DNA of 64,000 nt from the NCBI RefSeq assembly GCF_001485215.1, contig NZ_BBWW01000001.1:3038001-3102000 (forward strand), written 5' to 3'. Every line of letters begins with the position of its first letter. Positions within the stretch are counted from its first letter, which is position 1. The position numbers and the translations under genes are program-made. The notes beneath the pieces were generated by a model. It did not search any database, was not told where the DNA came from, and was given only the letters and a program-made list of their open reading frames with translations. This DNA comes from Leptolyngbya sp. NIES-2104. GTDB taxonomy: Bacteria > Cyanobacteriota > Cyanobacteriia > Leptolyngbyales > Leptolyngbyaceae. This document shows, in pieces, positions 51,387-59,766 of the stretch.

Positions 51387-52106
51387 TCAGTCCTCGATCG
51401 CCTCAACACCCAGTTGCTTCAGTCGCTCAAGGTTGTCCTGCATGGCTTTGAGCTGTTCGGGAGAGTGCCCCTGCCAATGGGTGACCTCGCCCGTGACCCG
51501 CAGCGGTTCCCGCGATCGATACGACTTCGTTGGATTCCCTGGGAATTTCTTGTCCGTCACATTGGGGTCATCCTCGATTGCTCCGAGCGGTTCCACGATG
51601 TAGATTCTGCTGCGTCCTTTACCGAGAGCCAACTCAGCCCCCCAAATTGCTGCATCCAAGGTGGCAGCCAAATAAACGTAGGTCGCCTGCTTCCGCTGGC
51701 CATAGTTGGAGTGATAGCCAGGTTCGATCAGGTCTCCTGGCTTCAGGTCAGCCCGTGTGCCGTGATAAAGAGTCCACGCTATGACCTCGCCCATGACCCG
51801 CAACGGCTCGTGGGAGCGGTATGACATCGACAGATGCTTCGGAGCCTTCTGATCCGTCAGTTCGGGGGCAGCTTCAATCGAACCAATCGGCTCCACGAGG
51901 TAGACTCTGCCATGACCTTCGCCGATCGCCAGCTCTGCCCCCCAGATAGCCGCATCCAGATTGGGGGTGAAGTAGACATAGGTTGCCATTCTATTTGGAT
52001 TACCGACATTCGGGGAATTGCCGGACTCGATCAGGTCTCCTGGCTTCAGGTCAGCCTTTGTGCCGTGATAGAACTGCTGCGAACTCAGGTCGTCGATTGC
52101 TGCCAT
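51387..52106 (-). CDS. Tandem rifampin ADP-ribosyltransferase (Arr), two domains
   Basis: 239 residues made of two Arr units. Unit 1 (about 1-112) has FYHGTKADLKPGDLI (H14) and TYVYFT (Y45), but EAAPEL where EDDPN is expected, and lacks FPGNPT. Unit 2 (113-239) has YHGTRADLKPGDLIEPG (H115), TYVYLA (Y145), EDDPNVTDKKFPGNPTKSYR (D179/D180) and the usual C-terminal helix ending EAIED. Arr proteins of about 140 residues transfer ADP-ribose from NAD to rifamycins; the His-Tyr-Asp triad is complete only in unit 2. The doubled form is unusual. Confidence 0.88.
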   Translation of the reverse strand: MAAIDDLSSQQFYHGTKADLKPGDLIESGNSPNVGNPNRMATYVYFTPNLDAAIWGAELAIGEGHGRVYLVEPIGSIEAAPELTDQKAPKHLSMSYRSHEPLRVMGEVIAWTLYHGTRADLKPGDLIEPGYHSNYGQRKQATYVYLAATLDAAIWGAELALGKGRSRIYIVEPLGAIEDDPNVTDKKFPGNPTKSYRSREPLRVTGEVTHWQGHSPEQLKAMQDNLERLKQLGVEAIED

Positions 52107-52292
52107 TGGCTCACTCCTGATACTGTTTGGTGTGTTGTTGCACGGTATGGTTCTTCGTTTGCAAAGTCTCGCGTCGGTCTCGACCGGCAGTAGGTTGGAC
52201 TCAGACTCAGATCCATCTGACGATCGCGCTCACTCAACACAGATAATCTTTGCATCTCAACCATTTTGGCGCGTTCTAGTGCAGTGCGATCG

Positions 52293-52847
52293 TTATCCAG
52301 CGGTACGACGCTCCCATTGCGCTCTGGTAATTCGCCAATCCATCTCGCTCCAACCTTGTTGAGACATCCAGGTAGAACCCGCACGGATGGCAACGACTTC
52401 TGCTCCAATCCACGCTGCCAACCGAGCAATCCGCACATTTGCACTGACTGTGGAGCCAGAGATTGCCTCTAACTTGAGTTCCCCAAATCCGAAGGCGAGC
52501 AGGGCGTGCCCAACCTCGATCGCGTAGGCATATCGCCCCCAATAGTCGGGCGCAAGTTCGATCCCCAGTTCCATCTCACCTGCATCACAACCTCTTCCCC
52601 GCAGTCCACAGCAGCCCACAAGCACGTAAGGTTCACGCCGTTGCACAATCGCAAGTTGGTAGTTGAGTCGAGGATGCTCAGAAGTCCATGTGCAAAATGT
52701 CTCAAACAAACGAGTTGAATAATCGAGATTCGCTTCACCCGGTTCGTAAAAGAGTTGACTGCGAGGGTCAGTTTGATAGTCCAGGAAGGGCGATCGATCT
52801 GCCTCAACGAAATCACGCAGCAGAAATCTTTTAGTGACGATTTCCAT
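52293..52847 (-). CDS. GNAT (RimJ/RimL-type) acetyltransferase
   Basis: 184 residues. MEIVTKRFLLRDFVEADRSP, LVGCCGLRGRG, ELGIELAPDYWGRYAYAIEV, LLAFGFGELKLEAISGSTVS. The RimJ-type GNAT layout is whole. It is the intact partner of the broken copy at 47626. Likely acceptor is a protein N-terminus or small molecule; unknown. It lies after the Arr gene on the same strand, with 186 bp between. Confidence 0.85.
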   Translation of the reverse strand: MEIVTKRFLLRDFVEADRSPFLDYQTDPRSQLFYEPGEANLDYSTRLFETFCTWTSEHPRLNYQLAIVQRREPYVLVGCCGLRGRGCDAGEMELGIELAPDYWGRYAYAIEVGHALLAFGFGELKLEAISGSTVSANVRIARLAAWIGAEVVAIRAGSTWMSQQGWSEMDWRITRAQWERRTAG

Positions 52848-53000
52848 ATCAGCAAACTGAAGGTTGCGGTCAGGGGCGGCAAGTCACTTTTGCATCAATA
52901 CCAAGTTTATCAACCGTCCGCTGCAACAAGGCATTGTCCAGTGATGTGATGATCCCAGAAGCTACCCGTAAAATGTGTTCCACCTGTATTCAGACTTCTA

Positions 53001-53918
53001 TTACGCTGACTCGCCCGTGCAGAGCAACTGCATCGCCATTTGTCGGTATTCATCCAAACCCGACCTTAGCGCAAATTCCGCAACGTCTATCGCAACAGTG
53101 GCGTTTAGTTCAATCACATGCTCTGCCATCTTTGACCCTGTGTGTCCGCCTGCCTCTGCATATGCCGAAATTAGCTTATTGAGAGCATCTTGACCAAATA
53201 TGCGGTAAAGGGCAACAAAATCTCTGGCTGGGTCAGTGACAGATGCTTCAGTCCAGTCGATAAATCCCGTCACTTGCGCTTGTGCATTAATCAGAATGTG
53301 ACCAGCGTGTAATTCACCATGCGTTAAAACCGTTTCTTGCGTCCACATTTCATCGTTATGAAGCCAAGACTGCCAGCGTTCCCATAACGTTTGATCTACA
53401 GCAAATTCCTTTTTGACGGCATCCATTCTCTGCTTCATCTCAACACGAACTTCTTCGGCAGTTTTCACAGGAAGACCCACTGCTCGTACTTTCTCAACGC
53501 TGACCTGATGCAAGGAAACGATTCCCTTGGCTAACGACTCATAAAATTGATTGGGTACGTTCGCTAGGTCAATCTCCCACACATAGGCTTTTGCTTCTGG
53601 ATCGACCGTGCCCGCTGGTACACCGTTTAATGCCCGATAAGCAATCAACTCATCGGTGCAAATCGTCCAGCGTGGTACATCTACGCTGAGAAGCGGAGCA
53701 ATCAGTTCCAGCGTTCGTTTTTCCTTGTCTACTGATGGTAGAACATCCTCTCGCCGAGGAAGACGTAGAATCCAGCGTACTCCATCTGCGTCTGTTGCCA
53801 ACACGACTTGAAAATCAAGACCCGATTCATTGAATTGCATGGAGCTTTCCTCGATCGGCAAACCACTCCTATGAGCTAACTCCAGCACTTCTTGCCGTGA
53901 TTTTACATTTTTGATCAT
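53001..53918 (-). CDS. Macrolide 2'-phosphotransferase family kinase
   Basis: 305 residues. The N-terminal LDFQVVLATDADGVRWILRL and LPRREDV are the nucleotide part of the Mph family. VLTHGELHAGHILIN at about 197-211 is the catalytic loop; residue 202 is Glu where the base is normally Asp (HGDLH). FIDWTEASVTDPARDF follows with the metal-binding D221. This group phosphorylates the 2'-hydroxyl of macrolides. The Asp-to-Glu change may lower or alter activity. Codon use is like the surroundings. The GTTATAC end of attC-like site 2 lies 37 bp upstream of the ATG. Confidence 0.85.
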   Translation of the reverse strand: MIKNVKSRQEVLELAHRSGLPIEESSMQFNESGLDFQVVLATDADGVRWILRLPRREDVLPSVDKEKRTLELIAPLLSVDVPRWTICTDELIAYRALNGVPAGTVDPEAKAYVWEIDLANVPNQFYESLAKGIVSLHQVSVEKVRAVGLPVKTAEEVRVEMKQRMDAVKKEFAVDQTLWERWQSWLHNDEMWTQETVLTHGELHAGHILINAQAQVTGFIDWTEASVTDPARDFVALYRIFGQDALNKLISAYAEAGGHTGSKMAEHVIELNATVAIDVAEFALRSGLDEYRQMAMQLLCTGESA

Positions 53919-53954
53919 GTCACTTACCCCATACCAGAACGCTCAATCTTAACT

Positions 53955-54029
53955 GTATAACGCCTGAACTCAGCCGCCAGCAGCTCGCACAATCAGATTG
54001 GCAGTCGGCGGCAGTGATTTATGTTAGGC
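53955..54029. repeat. attC-like site 2
   Basis: 75 bp. On the plus strand it ends in GTTAGGC (54023-54029), a perfect GTTRRRY core, and starts GTATAAC (53955-53961). Inner arms CAGCCGCC and GGCGGCAG and the palindrome CAATCAGATTG at the tip give a foldable stem with imperfect arms, as in integron recombination sites. Read on the minus strand (GCCTAAC to GTTATAC) it lies between the GFA gene and the macrolide kinase gene. Confidence 0.5.
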
Positions 54030-54110
54030 AGCATCGGCGACGAACTGCGAAATTGCTGAAGGCTTCCCAGACCGTGAGGGCACGTTCACGCACCCCGCCG
54101 TTTGTGCGAC

Positions 54111-54503
54111 CTACTCCTCAAAGCGACCCGTGCTATCCCGATCGCGATCGTATCGTCTTGTGAACGGAAACGACGGTAACCAGGACTCGCGACGGATGAT
54201 CCAGCTTTCGTAGGTGGGCATCAGTTGGTTAGGGGCATCCAGCGATCCGAGGTTCACTTCGATTTCGTCTGCGGTACGGGCGAAAACAGATGAGCCGCAG
54301 CGAGGACAGAAAAACCGCCCAGCGTAGGATCGGGTTTCGCCCTCGATCGTGACTGCCTCCTGAGGGAACACTGCGGAAGCGTGAAACAGTGCCCCATGAT
54401 GCTTGCGGCAGTCGAGACAGTGACACAGTCCGACCCGGTATGGGAGTCCCGATGCCACAATGCGGGTATTGCCGCACAGACAACCGCCCGTGAATTGGTT
54501 CAT
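54111..54503 (-). CDS. GFA family protein, GC-rich
   Basis: 130 residues. GGCLCGNTRIVASGLPYRVG, CHCLDCRKHHGALFHASAVF and FCPRCGSSVFAR are the zinc motifs. It differs from the other GFA genes in the window in its GC-rich codons and is typical of the form found in integron cassettes. The attC-like site 2 lies 82 bp downstream. Substrate unknown. Confidence 0.88.
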   Translation of the reverse strand: MNQFTGGCLCGNTRIVASGLPYRVGLCHCLDCRKHHGALFHASAVFPQEAVTIEGETRSYAGRFFCPRCGSSVFARTADEIEVNLGSLDAPNQLMPTYESWIIRRESWLPSFPFTRRYDRDRDSTGRFEE

Positions 54504-54572
54504 GCTGCGTCTCCTCTAAAATCAAGCGATCGGACGTGCTGTGTGAAAAGTTTTCCTGATTGCTGTATCAGT

Positions 54573-55877
54573 TCAAGACGTTGAATGCTTTTGATAATTC
54601 GCCGATAGTTTCTGGTAGGAGTGCGATCGCATCGCCAACAACGTCACGACCAACCCAATTAACCCGGTGAGCGTAAATAAAAGTGCAATGCCGCGATCGC
54701 TGCCTGTACCAAACCAACTCCCAATCAAATCGACACCCGTTCCCGTAGTCATAAACGGGATGAAAATGAATTGGGCGATCGGGCCAATCATGAACGCGGT
54801 CAGAGGTGATGCAGCCTGCTCGATACTTTGAGCGAAGCCGAAAACGCGCCCTTGCCTTTCCAGGGGAATGACGGCTTGCAGAATGGTTTGTTCTGAAGCT
54901 TCAACCACTGGAATCAGACAGAGATAAATAAACATCCCAGCGGTCAGCAATAGGATCGAAGCTTGAATTGTAAAGCCAGTCGCAATCACCCACATGACAA
55001 TATTTGCCAGAAATAGGGTTTGTAATGGGCTTTGCCCCAAGCCTCGTTTGGCAACGACTAATCCACCGACAATAAATCCCAGACTTAAAAGCCCCCACAA
55101 AATTCCCCAAACCTGCACTGAAACCAGGGACAGACCATAGGCATCCATCAGAGACATAAAGACTCCGCCCAGGAAGTTGTTGAAGCAGTTGAAGAAAATC
55201 AGCCCAAATAATCCGGGGACGAGCGCGATCGCCCGAATCGTACCGCGAATGTCGATCTGTTGGGTGTGGTGTTCTGGATGAATCACCTTTTGTTCGGGAA
55301 TGGGAAGGGTTGCCAGATGCAGGATAACGGCAACTGTCAGGGCGATCGCCAATACAAGCACCCAGTAAACGCCTAGAAACCCGATCGCCAGTCCGCTGAA
55401 GATGGATGCGATTAGAAATGACACTCCATTGGCAGTTCCCATCAGACCATTGGCTTTGTCTCTGTCTGCTTCGGGAATCAGGAGGGTGACAAGCGTAGGT
55501 AGGGCGATCGTGCGGATGTTTCCGGCGATCGCTCCCATCAAAGCCAGCACAATAAAAATCCACAGTGGAATGCTAGATACATCGGCAAAAACAGAGGGTG
55601 AGGTAGAACTAAAAATGATTTGAGCAAGTAGATATAGAACGAGAGAACAAACGCTAGACAGTAGCATCGCTGTTTTCTTGCGATACCGATCGACCAGCGA
55701 TCCGAGAAAGAATCCAGACATGGCAACTGTTCCAACATACACACCCGCCATTACTGAGGTTGCCAGTACCGATTGAGTTTGCAGATACACCCAAAAGGTG
55801 ACTGCAAACCAGACAAAGGTGTTGGTCAGTGCAGCCACCAGTGAGTTGACCAGGATGGCATAAAACGTTTTTGTCAT
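54573..55877 (-). CDS. MFS transporter, macrolide-efflux (Mef)-like
   Basis: 434 residues with about 12 hydrophobic segments. LGSLVDRYRKKTAMLLSSVC is motif A, and the long loop PEQKVIHPEHHTQQID lies between segments 6 and 7. It resembles the MefA/MefE-type MFS_3 transporters. A macrolide kinase gene and this transporter are on one strand, separated by the GFA gene, so joint protection against macrolide-like compounds is possible. Function is inferred from family only. Confidence 0.85.
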   Translation of the reverse strand: MTKTFYAILVNSLVAALTNTFVWFAVTFWVYLQTQSVLATSVMAGVYVGTVAMSGFFLGSLVDRYRKKTAMLLSSVCSLVLYLLAQIIFSSTSPSVFADVSSIPLWIFIVLALMGAIAGNIRTIALPTLVTLLIPEADRDKANGLMGTANGVSFLIASIFSGLAIGFLGVYWVLVLAIALTVAVILHLATLPIPEQKVIHPEHHTQQIDIRGTIRAIALVPGLFGLIFFNCFNNFLGGVFMSLMDAYGLSLVSVQVWGILWGLLSLGFIVGGLVVAKRGLGQSPLQTLFLANIVMWVIATGFTIQASILLLTAGMFIYLCLIPVVEASEQTILQAVIPLERQGRVFGFAQSIEQAASPLTAFMIGPIAQFIFIPFMTTGTGVDLIGSWFGTGSDRGIALLFTLTGLIGLVVTLLAMRSHSYQKLSANYQKHSTS

Positions 55878-55907
55878 TCGTTCCTACCCATACGTTGGCT
55901 GCTGTAG

Positions 55908-56312
55908 CTAGACTGAAGGCAACACTGCTTCAGCTTCAAGCTCGACTAACCATTCCGGTTCCGATAAACCACTAACAATCACCCAGGAAGTAGCTGGAGG
56001 ATTGACAGGAAATCGCTTTAACAAAGCCTCTGTAATTTCTTGCTGGTCATTCTTTGCCGAGTCCACAATGTAGATACGCAAAATCACGACATGCGAAAGG
56101 TTAGTACCGATCTCAGCGAGGATTGCTTCTATGTTGTCTAGAGCTACCGTGATCTGAGTGGAAATGTCAGCACCTACAGTATTTTCCTCGGCATCAACTC
56201 CGACCTGTCCTGATAAAACAACTCGTCGTCCACTTGGAACAACTACAGCTTGACTGAAGCCGTATTGTAATGAGTTGAATACTGTTTTGGGATTTATTAC
56301 AGTTCTCTGCAT
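55908..56312 (-). CDS. RidA/YjgF family protein
   Basis: 134 residues. SQAVVVPSGRRVVLSGQVGV, DISTQITVALDNIEAILAEI, HVVILRIYIVDSA and AVLPSV. This is the RidA fold, though the Arg of the deaminase site (usually in the last third as R-x-E) is not clearly present (EPEWLVELEAEAV), so it may be a RidA subgroup without enamine deaminase activity. The gene is transcribed toward the MFS gene, 30 bp apart. Confidence 0.87.
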   Translation of the reverse strand: MQRTVINPKTVFNSLQYGFSQAVVVPSGRRVVLSGQVGVDAEENTVGADISTQITVALDNIEAILAEIGTNLSHVVILRIYIVDSAKNDQQEITEALLKRFPVNPPATSWVIVSGLSEPEWLVELEAEAVLPSV

Positions 56313-56443
56313 GAAGGCTCCTTGCTCAGGAATAAAGGGTCGTAGGTTGTGCTTGTGGCGTAGATCTTCAATGAAATGCTGACATGGTGAAAACAGTTGA
56401 TGTATGGTGTACGGTTCACGGCAAGAGCCAACATTACGCTATG

Positions 56444-56463
56444 TATACTACAAATGTAGTATA
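56444..56463. promoter_or_regulatory. BlaI/MecI-type palindromic operator
   Basis: TATACTACAAATGTAGTATA is a perfect inverted repeat of 9 bp arms around AA. The TACTACA-N2-TGTAGTA core is the BlaI/MecI/CopY type. It lies in the 183-bp gap upstream of the RidA gene and downstream of the GFA gene at 56496. No BlaI gene is in the window, so the repressor would be encoded elsewhere. Confidence 0.55.
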
Positions 56464-56495
56464 GCAGGCTATCGATTCATTGAGTCAAGATTTCA

Positions 56496-56900
56496 TCAAA
56501 GGTGGCGAGTCACAGTCGGAGGCGACTGCCAGTTATTGTTGCGCCCATCGTAGTAGCAAACCGATAAGTGAGCGAGTTCTTCATCGGTTACGTGATCTAG
56601 ACAGGCAACATTAATGGTGTAGAACGGCCTATCTTTTTCGACGCTATATCCATGCCAGAAGGGTTGCACTCCACAGGTCTGGCAGAATCGATGATGAGTT
56701 TTGCTAGAACCATACTGGTAGTCACTCAAGTTAGCTTCGCCAGCCAACAACCGAAAGGCATTGGGTCTAACAACAACTCCCCAAAGCCTGACCTTGGAGC
56801 AAATTGAGCAGTTGCATTTACCCGTCCCTGCATCTAAATCGATATCAGCTTCGAAGCGAACTTTACCGCAGTGACAGCTTCCTTGATAATTTCGGATCAT
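56496..56900 (-). CDS. GFA family protein
   Basis: 134 residues, CHCGKVRFEADID, CNCSICSKVRLWG and FCQTCGVQPFW. It is a close paralogue of the gene at 32304 (about two thirds of residues identical by eye), with the same DGRNNNWQSPP C-terminus. In this copy the third zinc block is CQTCGVQPF. It probably arose by duplication within this region. Confidence 0.9.
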   Translation of the reverse strand: MIRNYQGSCHCGKVRFEADIDLDAGTGKCNCSICSKVRLWGVVVRPNAFRLLAGEANLSDYQYGSSKTHHRFCQTCGVQPFWHGYSVEKDRPFYTINVACLDHVTDEELAHLSVCYYDGRNNNWQSPPTVTRHL

Positions 56901-57109
56901 GATTGCACCTCCAGCTTGTGATCAATCTGTTTCCATCGCATAAACAAGCGTCGCTCCAGACTGTAACTGACTCTGGTTCTTTGATTGGTTTCTCTAGTCT
57001 GTTTTCGGTGGTGTTGAGTTGAAGAATCTTTACTTTTTCTCCTATTAATCTGCATCCAGAGGGTTGAATTTGCTATTTGGGTAAGTCAATTACAGTGCGA
57101 TTGAGTAGA
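56901..57109. other. Intergenic region, no gene recognised
   Basis: 209 bp between the GFA gene and the end of the kinase gene. No gene or clear signal is recognised. Confidence 0.35.
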
Positions 57110-58354
57110 TTAAACGGGCAGATCCTGAAATGCTGGATAGAGCGGTAAATCGGGGACATCTGACCAGCGGTGTCGCAGTAAATCTAAAAGCTGGCTAGAA
57201 GTGTTACGTAAACCAGGAAGCTGATTGAATTCTTGCGATGTTGTAATGAAAGCTTCCAATCGGGCTAAGATGCGCTGACGAATGGTAGAAGTTCCCCAAT
57301 TCAAATCCTTTCTTAAAGCGGATTCAAGATGCCGCGTTAATGTGTATAGCAACCAAAAGCCACAGGCTTTGACTAAAGCGATTTCAAATCGCCGATCGTC
57401 TGCTGCGACTGGACAGCGTTGAATCAAGACCGCCCGATGAGTGTCCTCCATTTGCTGAACTACAGCATGAGGCAAGCGGTTGGCACACCAACAACTGGGA
57501 AACATCATCCTGCCATAGGCTGCATCAATCAGAGCATGACCAAAATGACCCGTTTCAAAGTCAATTAATCGTAACCCTGCACCAGTATCTAAAACATTAT
57601 CAGGGCAAGCATCGGCATGAATGTAAGCTAGATATTCACCGGGATGATTGATTGTTTCGTTGATTGCTTCTAAGTCATGCAACCAACGATTTTCAGTGCA
57701 AATTCCCAAGCTTTCCAGCATTAACTGATGCTTATGAATATTTACAGTGTCTCGAATGGGTTTCACATTGGGTGCGATCGCCTTGAACATTTCCTCGAAT
57801 TCTGCTGCTTTGCCGATTGTCTGGGCGTGGAGCTGACCCAAACATTCTGCGTACTGAAGTAATGCCTGTTCCGCTTGAGCGTAGTCATTTCCCAACAGAG
57901 ATTCGACGAGACGTGCAGCATTCTGCACATCTTCTAAAATAATCAAGCCTGAATTGCGATCTCCACCATAGAAGCGAGGACTATGCCTGAAATTATCAGG
58001 CAGTGTGCTTAAAAATTGAGCACCGACCCAATCATGAAAGAAACGCACTGTATGCCAAGAGTTTGCATCTTCTAAGCGATGAGGATTTACTCTGAGCTGT
58101 TTAATCATCAAGCTGGATGGGAGACCTATTTCAGATGAATTGTGGCACCGAAGCAACAAGTTTCTTCTTGTTCTTTTAGAGAGGCACTCAATGCGTGTGA
58201 ATTGAATTGAACTGCCAACCACAGTTGATAATATTCTCTCAGCAGTAGCGACAGTATGAGGATTGGCTTTTGCAGGGATAAGATTATAAGCGGACTCAAT
58301 GAGCTTAAGCGGCGAAGTCTGTAGACAATGAAATTTTAAGAAGTTTTCTATCAT
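57110..58354 (-). CDS. APH/ecdysteroid-kinase-like phosphotransferase
   Basis: About 414 residues from ATG 58354 (frame open to 58375). The catalytic loop is YIHADACPDN (HxDxxxxN), followed by LRLIDFETGHFGHALIDAAY with the metal-binding Asp. SGLIILEDVQNAARLVE is the hinge. The long chain fits a CHK/APH kinase group of unknown substrate. It lies downstream of a DUF4188-like gene on the same strand, and both may be controlled by the PadR gene. Confidence 0.82.
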   Translation of the reverse strand: MIENFLKFHCLQTSPLKLIESAYNLIPAKANPHTVATAERILSTVVGSSIQFTRIECLSKRTRRNLLLRCHNSSEIGLPSSLMIKQLRVNPHRLEDANSWHTVRFFHDWVGAQFLSTLPDNFRHSPRFYGGDRNSGLIILEDVQNAARLVESLLGNDYAQAEQALLQYAECLGQLHAQTIGKAAEFEEMFKAIAPNVKPIRDTVNIHKHQLMLESLGICTENRWLHDLEAINETINHPGEYLAYIHADACPDNVLDTGAGLRLIDFETGHFGHALIDAAYGRMMFPSCWCANRLPHAVVQQMEDTHRAVLIQRCPVAADDRRFEIALVKACGFWLLYTLTRHLESALRKDLNWGTSTIRQRILARLEAFITTSQEFNQLPGLRNTSSQLLDLLRHRWSDVPDLPLYPAFQDLPV

Positions 58355-58407
58355 GATTTTTTCTACTCCTAACACTCCTTAGATGCAAATTCTTCATCAT
58401 TTCTCCG

Positions 58408-58806
58408 CTATTTTGCTAAGTTTGCATAGAACATCGCCATTCCTTGTGGTTCATGGCTGTATTTGCCACTATACGACGGTTGATAAGTTTCGTTATATAA
58501 ACAGAGACTGTTGGGATTTTTCATCACAAACTGCATCATCTGTCGGTGGGGTTCCCCTCGAAAGAACTGTTTCAAGTCCTGTTGTGAAAGCCAATAGCTG
58601 ACCATGATCACTTCGTTCGCACCACAAATCCCTGCTTTGACTTGCACACATCCTGTCGATGTCGCAGTCGCGCTCCTGATCCAGAGCAGATTCTTCCACA
58701 TCCAGAAGAAACCTGCGCGATCGCGTGCCAAAAAGCCGTTGATAAAAACAACCGCCTGTGGGTGTTCCGGCAGACTGATTTGGTAAATGGAGTAAATCCT
58801 TTCCAT
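58408..58806 (-). CDS. DUF4188-like monooxygenase family protein
   Basis: 132 residues from ATG 58806 (GGAG 7 nt upstream). AVVFINGFLARDRAGFFWMW, then VMVSYWLSQQDLKQFFRGEP and YNETYQPSYSGKYSHEPQGM. The Trp-rich pattern and the final YHSMP-like block recall the DUF4188/spheroidene monooxygenase group, but I am not certain. It lies 117 bp from the PadR gene, facing the other way. Confidence 0.65.
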   Translation of the reverse strand: MERIYSIYQISLPEHPQAVVFINGFLARDRAGFFWMWKNLLWIRSATATSTGCVQVKAGICGANEVIMVSYWLSQQDLKQFFRGEPHRQMMQFVMKNPNSLCLYNETYQPSYSGKYSHEPQGMAMFYANLAK

Positions 58807-58858
58807 ATTCAGGCTCCTTTTCGTTTTCATTCGTGGGCTGTTACTCAACAAAAGGATT

Positions 58859-58908
58859 ATTCATTTATTTGAATATACAAGCTAAGATATACTCAATTAA
58901 GTGAATAT
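58859..58908. promoter_or_regulatory. Divergent regulatory region with two palindromes
   Basis: ATTCATTTATTTGAAT (58859-58874) is a perfect 5-bp-arm inverted repeat with further symmetry, and ATACTCAATTAAGTGAATAT (58889-58908) is an imperfect one. Both are AT-rich and lie between the PadR gene and the DUF4188-like gene, which is where a PadR repressor would act. Confidence 0.55.
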
Positions 58909-58923
58909 GTCAACCCATTGCCT

Positions 58924-59466
58924 ATGTCTCTGACTTATGCCATTCTGTCTGCCCTGATTAGCGACCCTAGCAGCGGCTACGACCTTGCCAAGCGGTTCAA
59001 TGCCTCGGTTGAAGGATCAGTTGGTTTTTTCTGGAATGCCAGCTTCCAACAGATTTACCGCGAATTGAATCGCCTGGAAGAAAAGGAGTGGCTGCAATCT
59101 GAATCCGTGCAGCAGGAAAATCGACCCGACAAACGCATTTATACTGTAACCGCGTTGGGGAAACAGCAGTTGTGTCAGTGGATTGCTGAATCAGAAGAGA
59201 TGGCACCGATTAAGGATGAATTGCTCATAAAACTCTACGCTGGACATCTCGTTTCTCGTCAGACGATCGTGACCAAGCTAGAAATGCACTATCAGCAACA
59301 TCAGCAGCGATTAGCAATCTATCAGGACATTAAGTGTCAGTACTTCAAAAATCCACAAACGCTGTCAAAAACGCTTAAGTTTCAGTACATGACGTTGCTG
59401 CGCGGCATTCACTACGAGGCAGGCTGGTTGGCTTGGTGTAATGAAATTACGCCGTTGCTGAAATAG
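58924..59466 (+). CDS. PadR family transcriptional regulator
   Basis: 180 residues from ATG 58924 (frame open as TTG to 58918). LTYAILSALISDPSSGYDLA and IYRELNRLEEKEWLQSESVQ are the winged helix. The VTALGKQQLCQWIAE wing and the C-terminal four-helix part (KLEMHYQQHQQRLAIYQDIK) match the PadR/Vir-type group. It is divergent from the DUF4188-like gene and likely represses it and itself; the inducer is unknown. Confidence 0.9.
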   Translation: MSLTYAILSALISDPSSGYDLAKRFNASVEGSVGFFWNASFQQIYRELNRLEEKEWLQSESVQQENRPDKRIYTVTALGKQQLCQWIAESEEMAPIKDELLIKLYAGHLVSRQTIVTKLEMHYQQHQQRLAIYQDIKCQYFKNPQTLSKTLKFQYMTLLRGIHYEAGWLAWCNEITPLLK

Positions 59467-59589
59467 ACCTATCTACAGTCGTGAGAACATCGCGATCGGG
59501 ATTCCTTGAGGGCGTTGTTCCACTTGGTTAAGCAAGCAATAGATTGACGTGATCGATTAGTCTGCTCTGTAGTCCTTCGGTGTTGCACA
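59467..59589. other. Intergenic region, no gene recognised
   Basis: AT-rich region after the PadR gene with no recognised gene. Confidence 0.35.
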
Positions 59590-59717
59590 AGATGCCTGCT
59601 GCGGTGAATTGTGTGTACACCCCCCAGGATGGACGCAAGCATCGCCAAGTACAGTGCGTCGTCATCGGCGTCGGATTACAGGAGCGTGCCGTCTATATCG
59701 AAAATTGTTGCTTTCAC
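59590..59717 (-). pseudogene. HAD phosphatase N-terminal remnant
   Basis: The minus strand from GTG 59717 reads KATIFDIDGTLL and a stop (TAA at 59676). DIDGT is HAD motif I. After the stop the same frame continues SDADDDALYLAML for a while, but no later HAD motif is visible. This is a broken fragment. Confidence 0.6.
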
Positions 59718-59766
59718 TTTTGTACCGCCTGGGGATAAAGCTTACCGGACGCAGAGAACTCTTACT

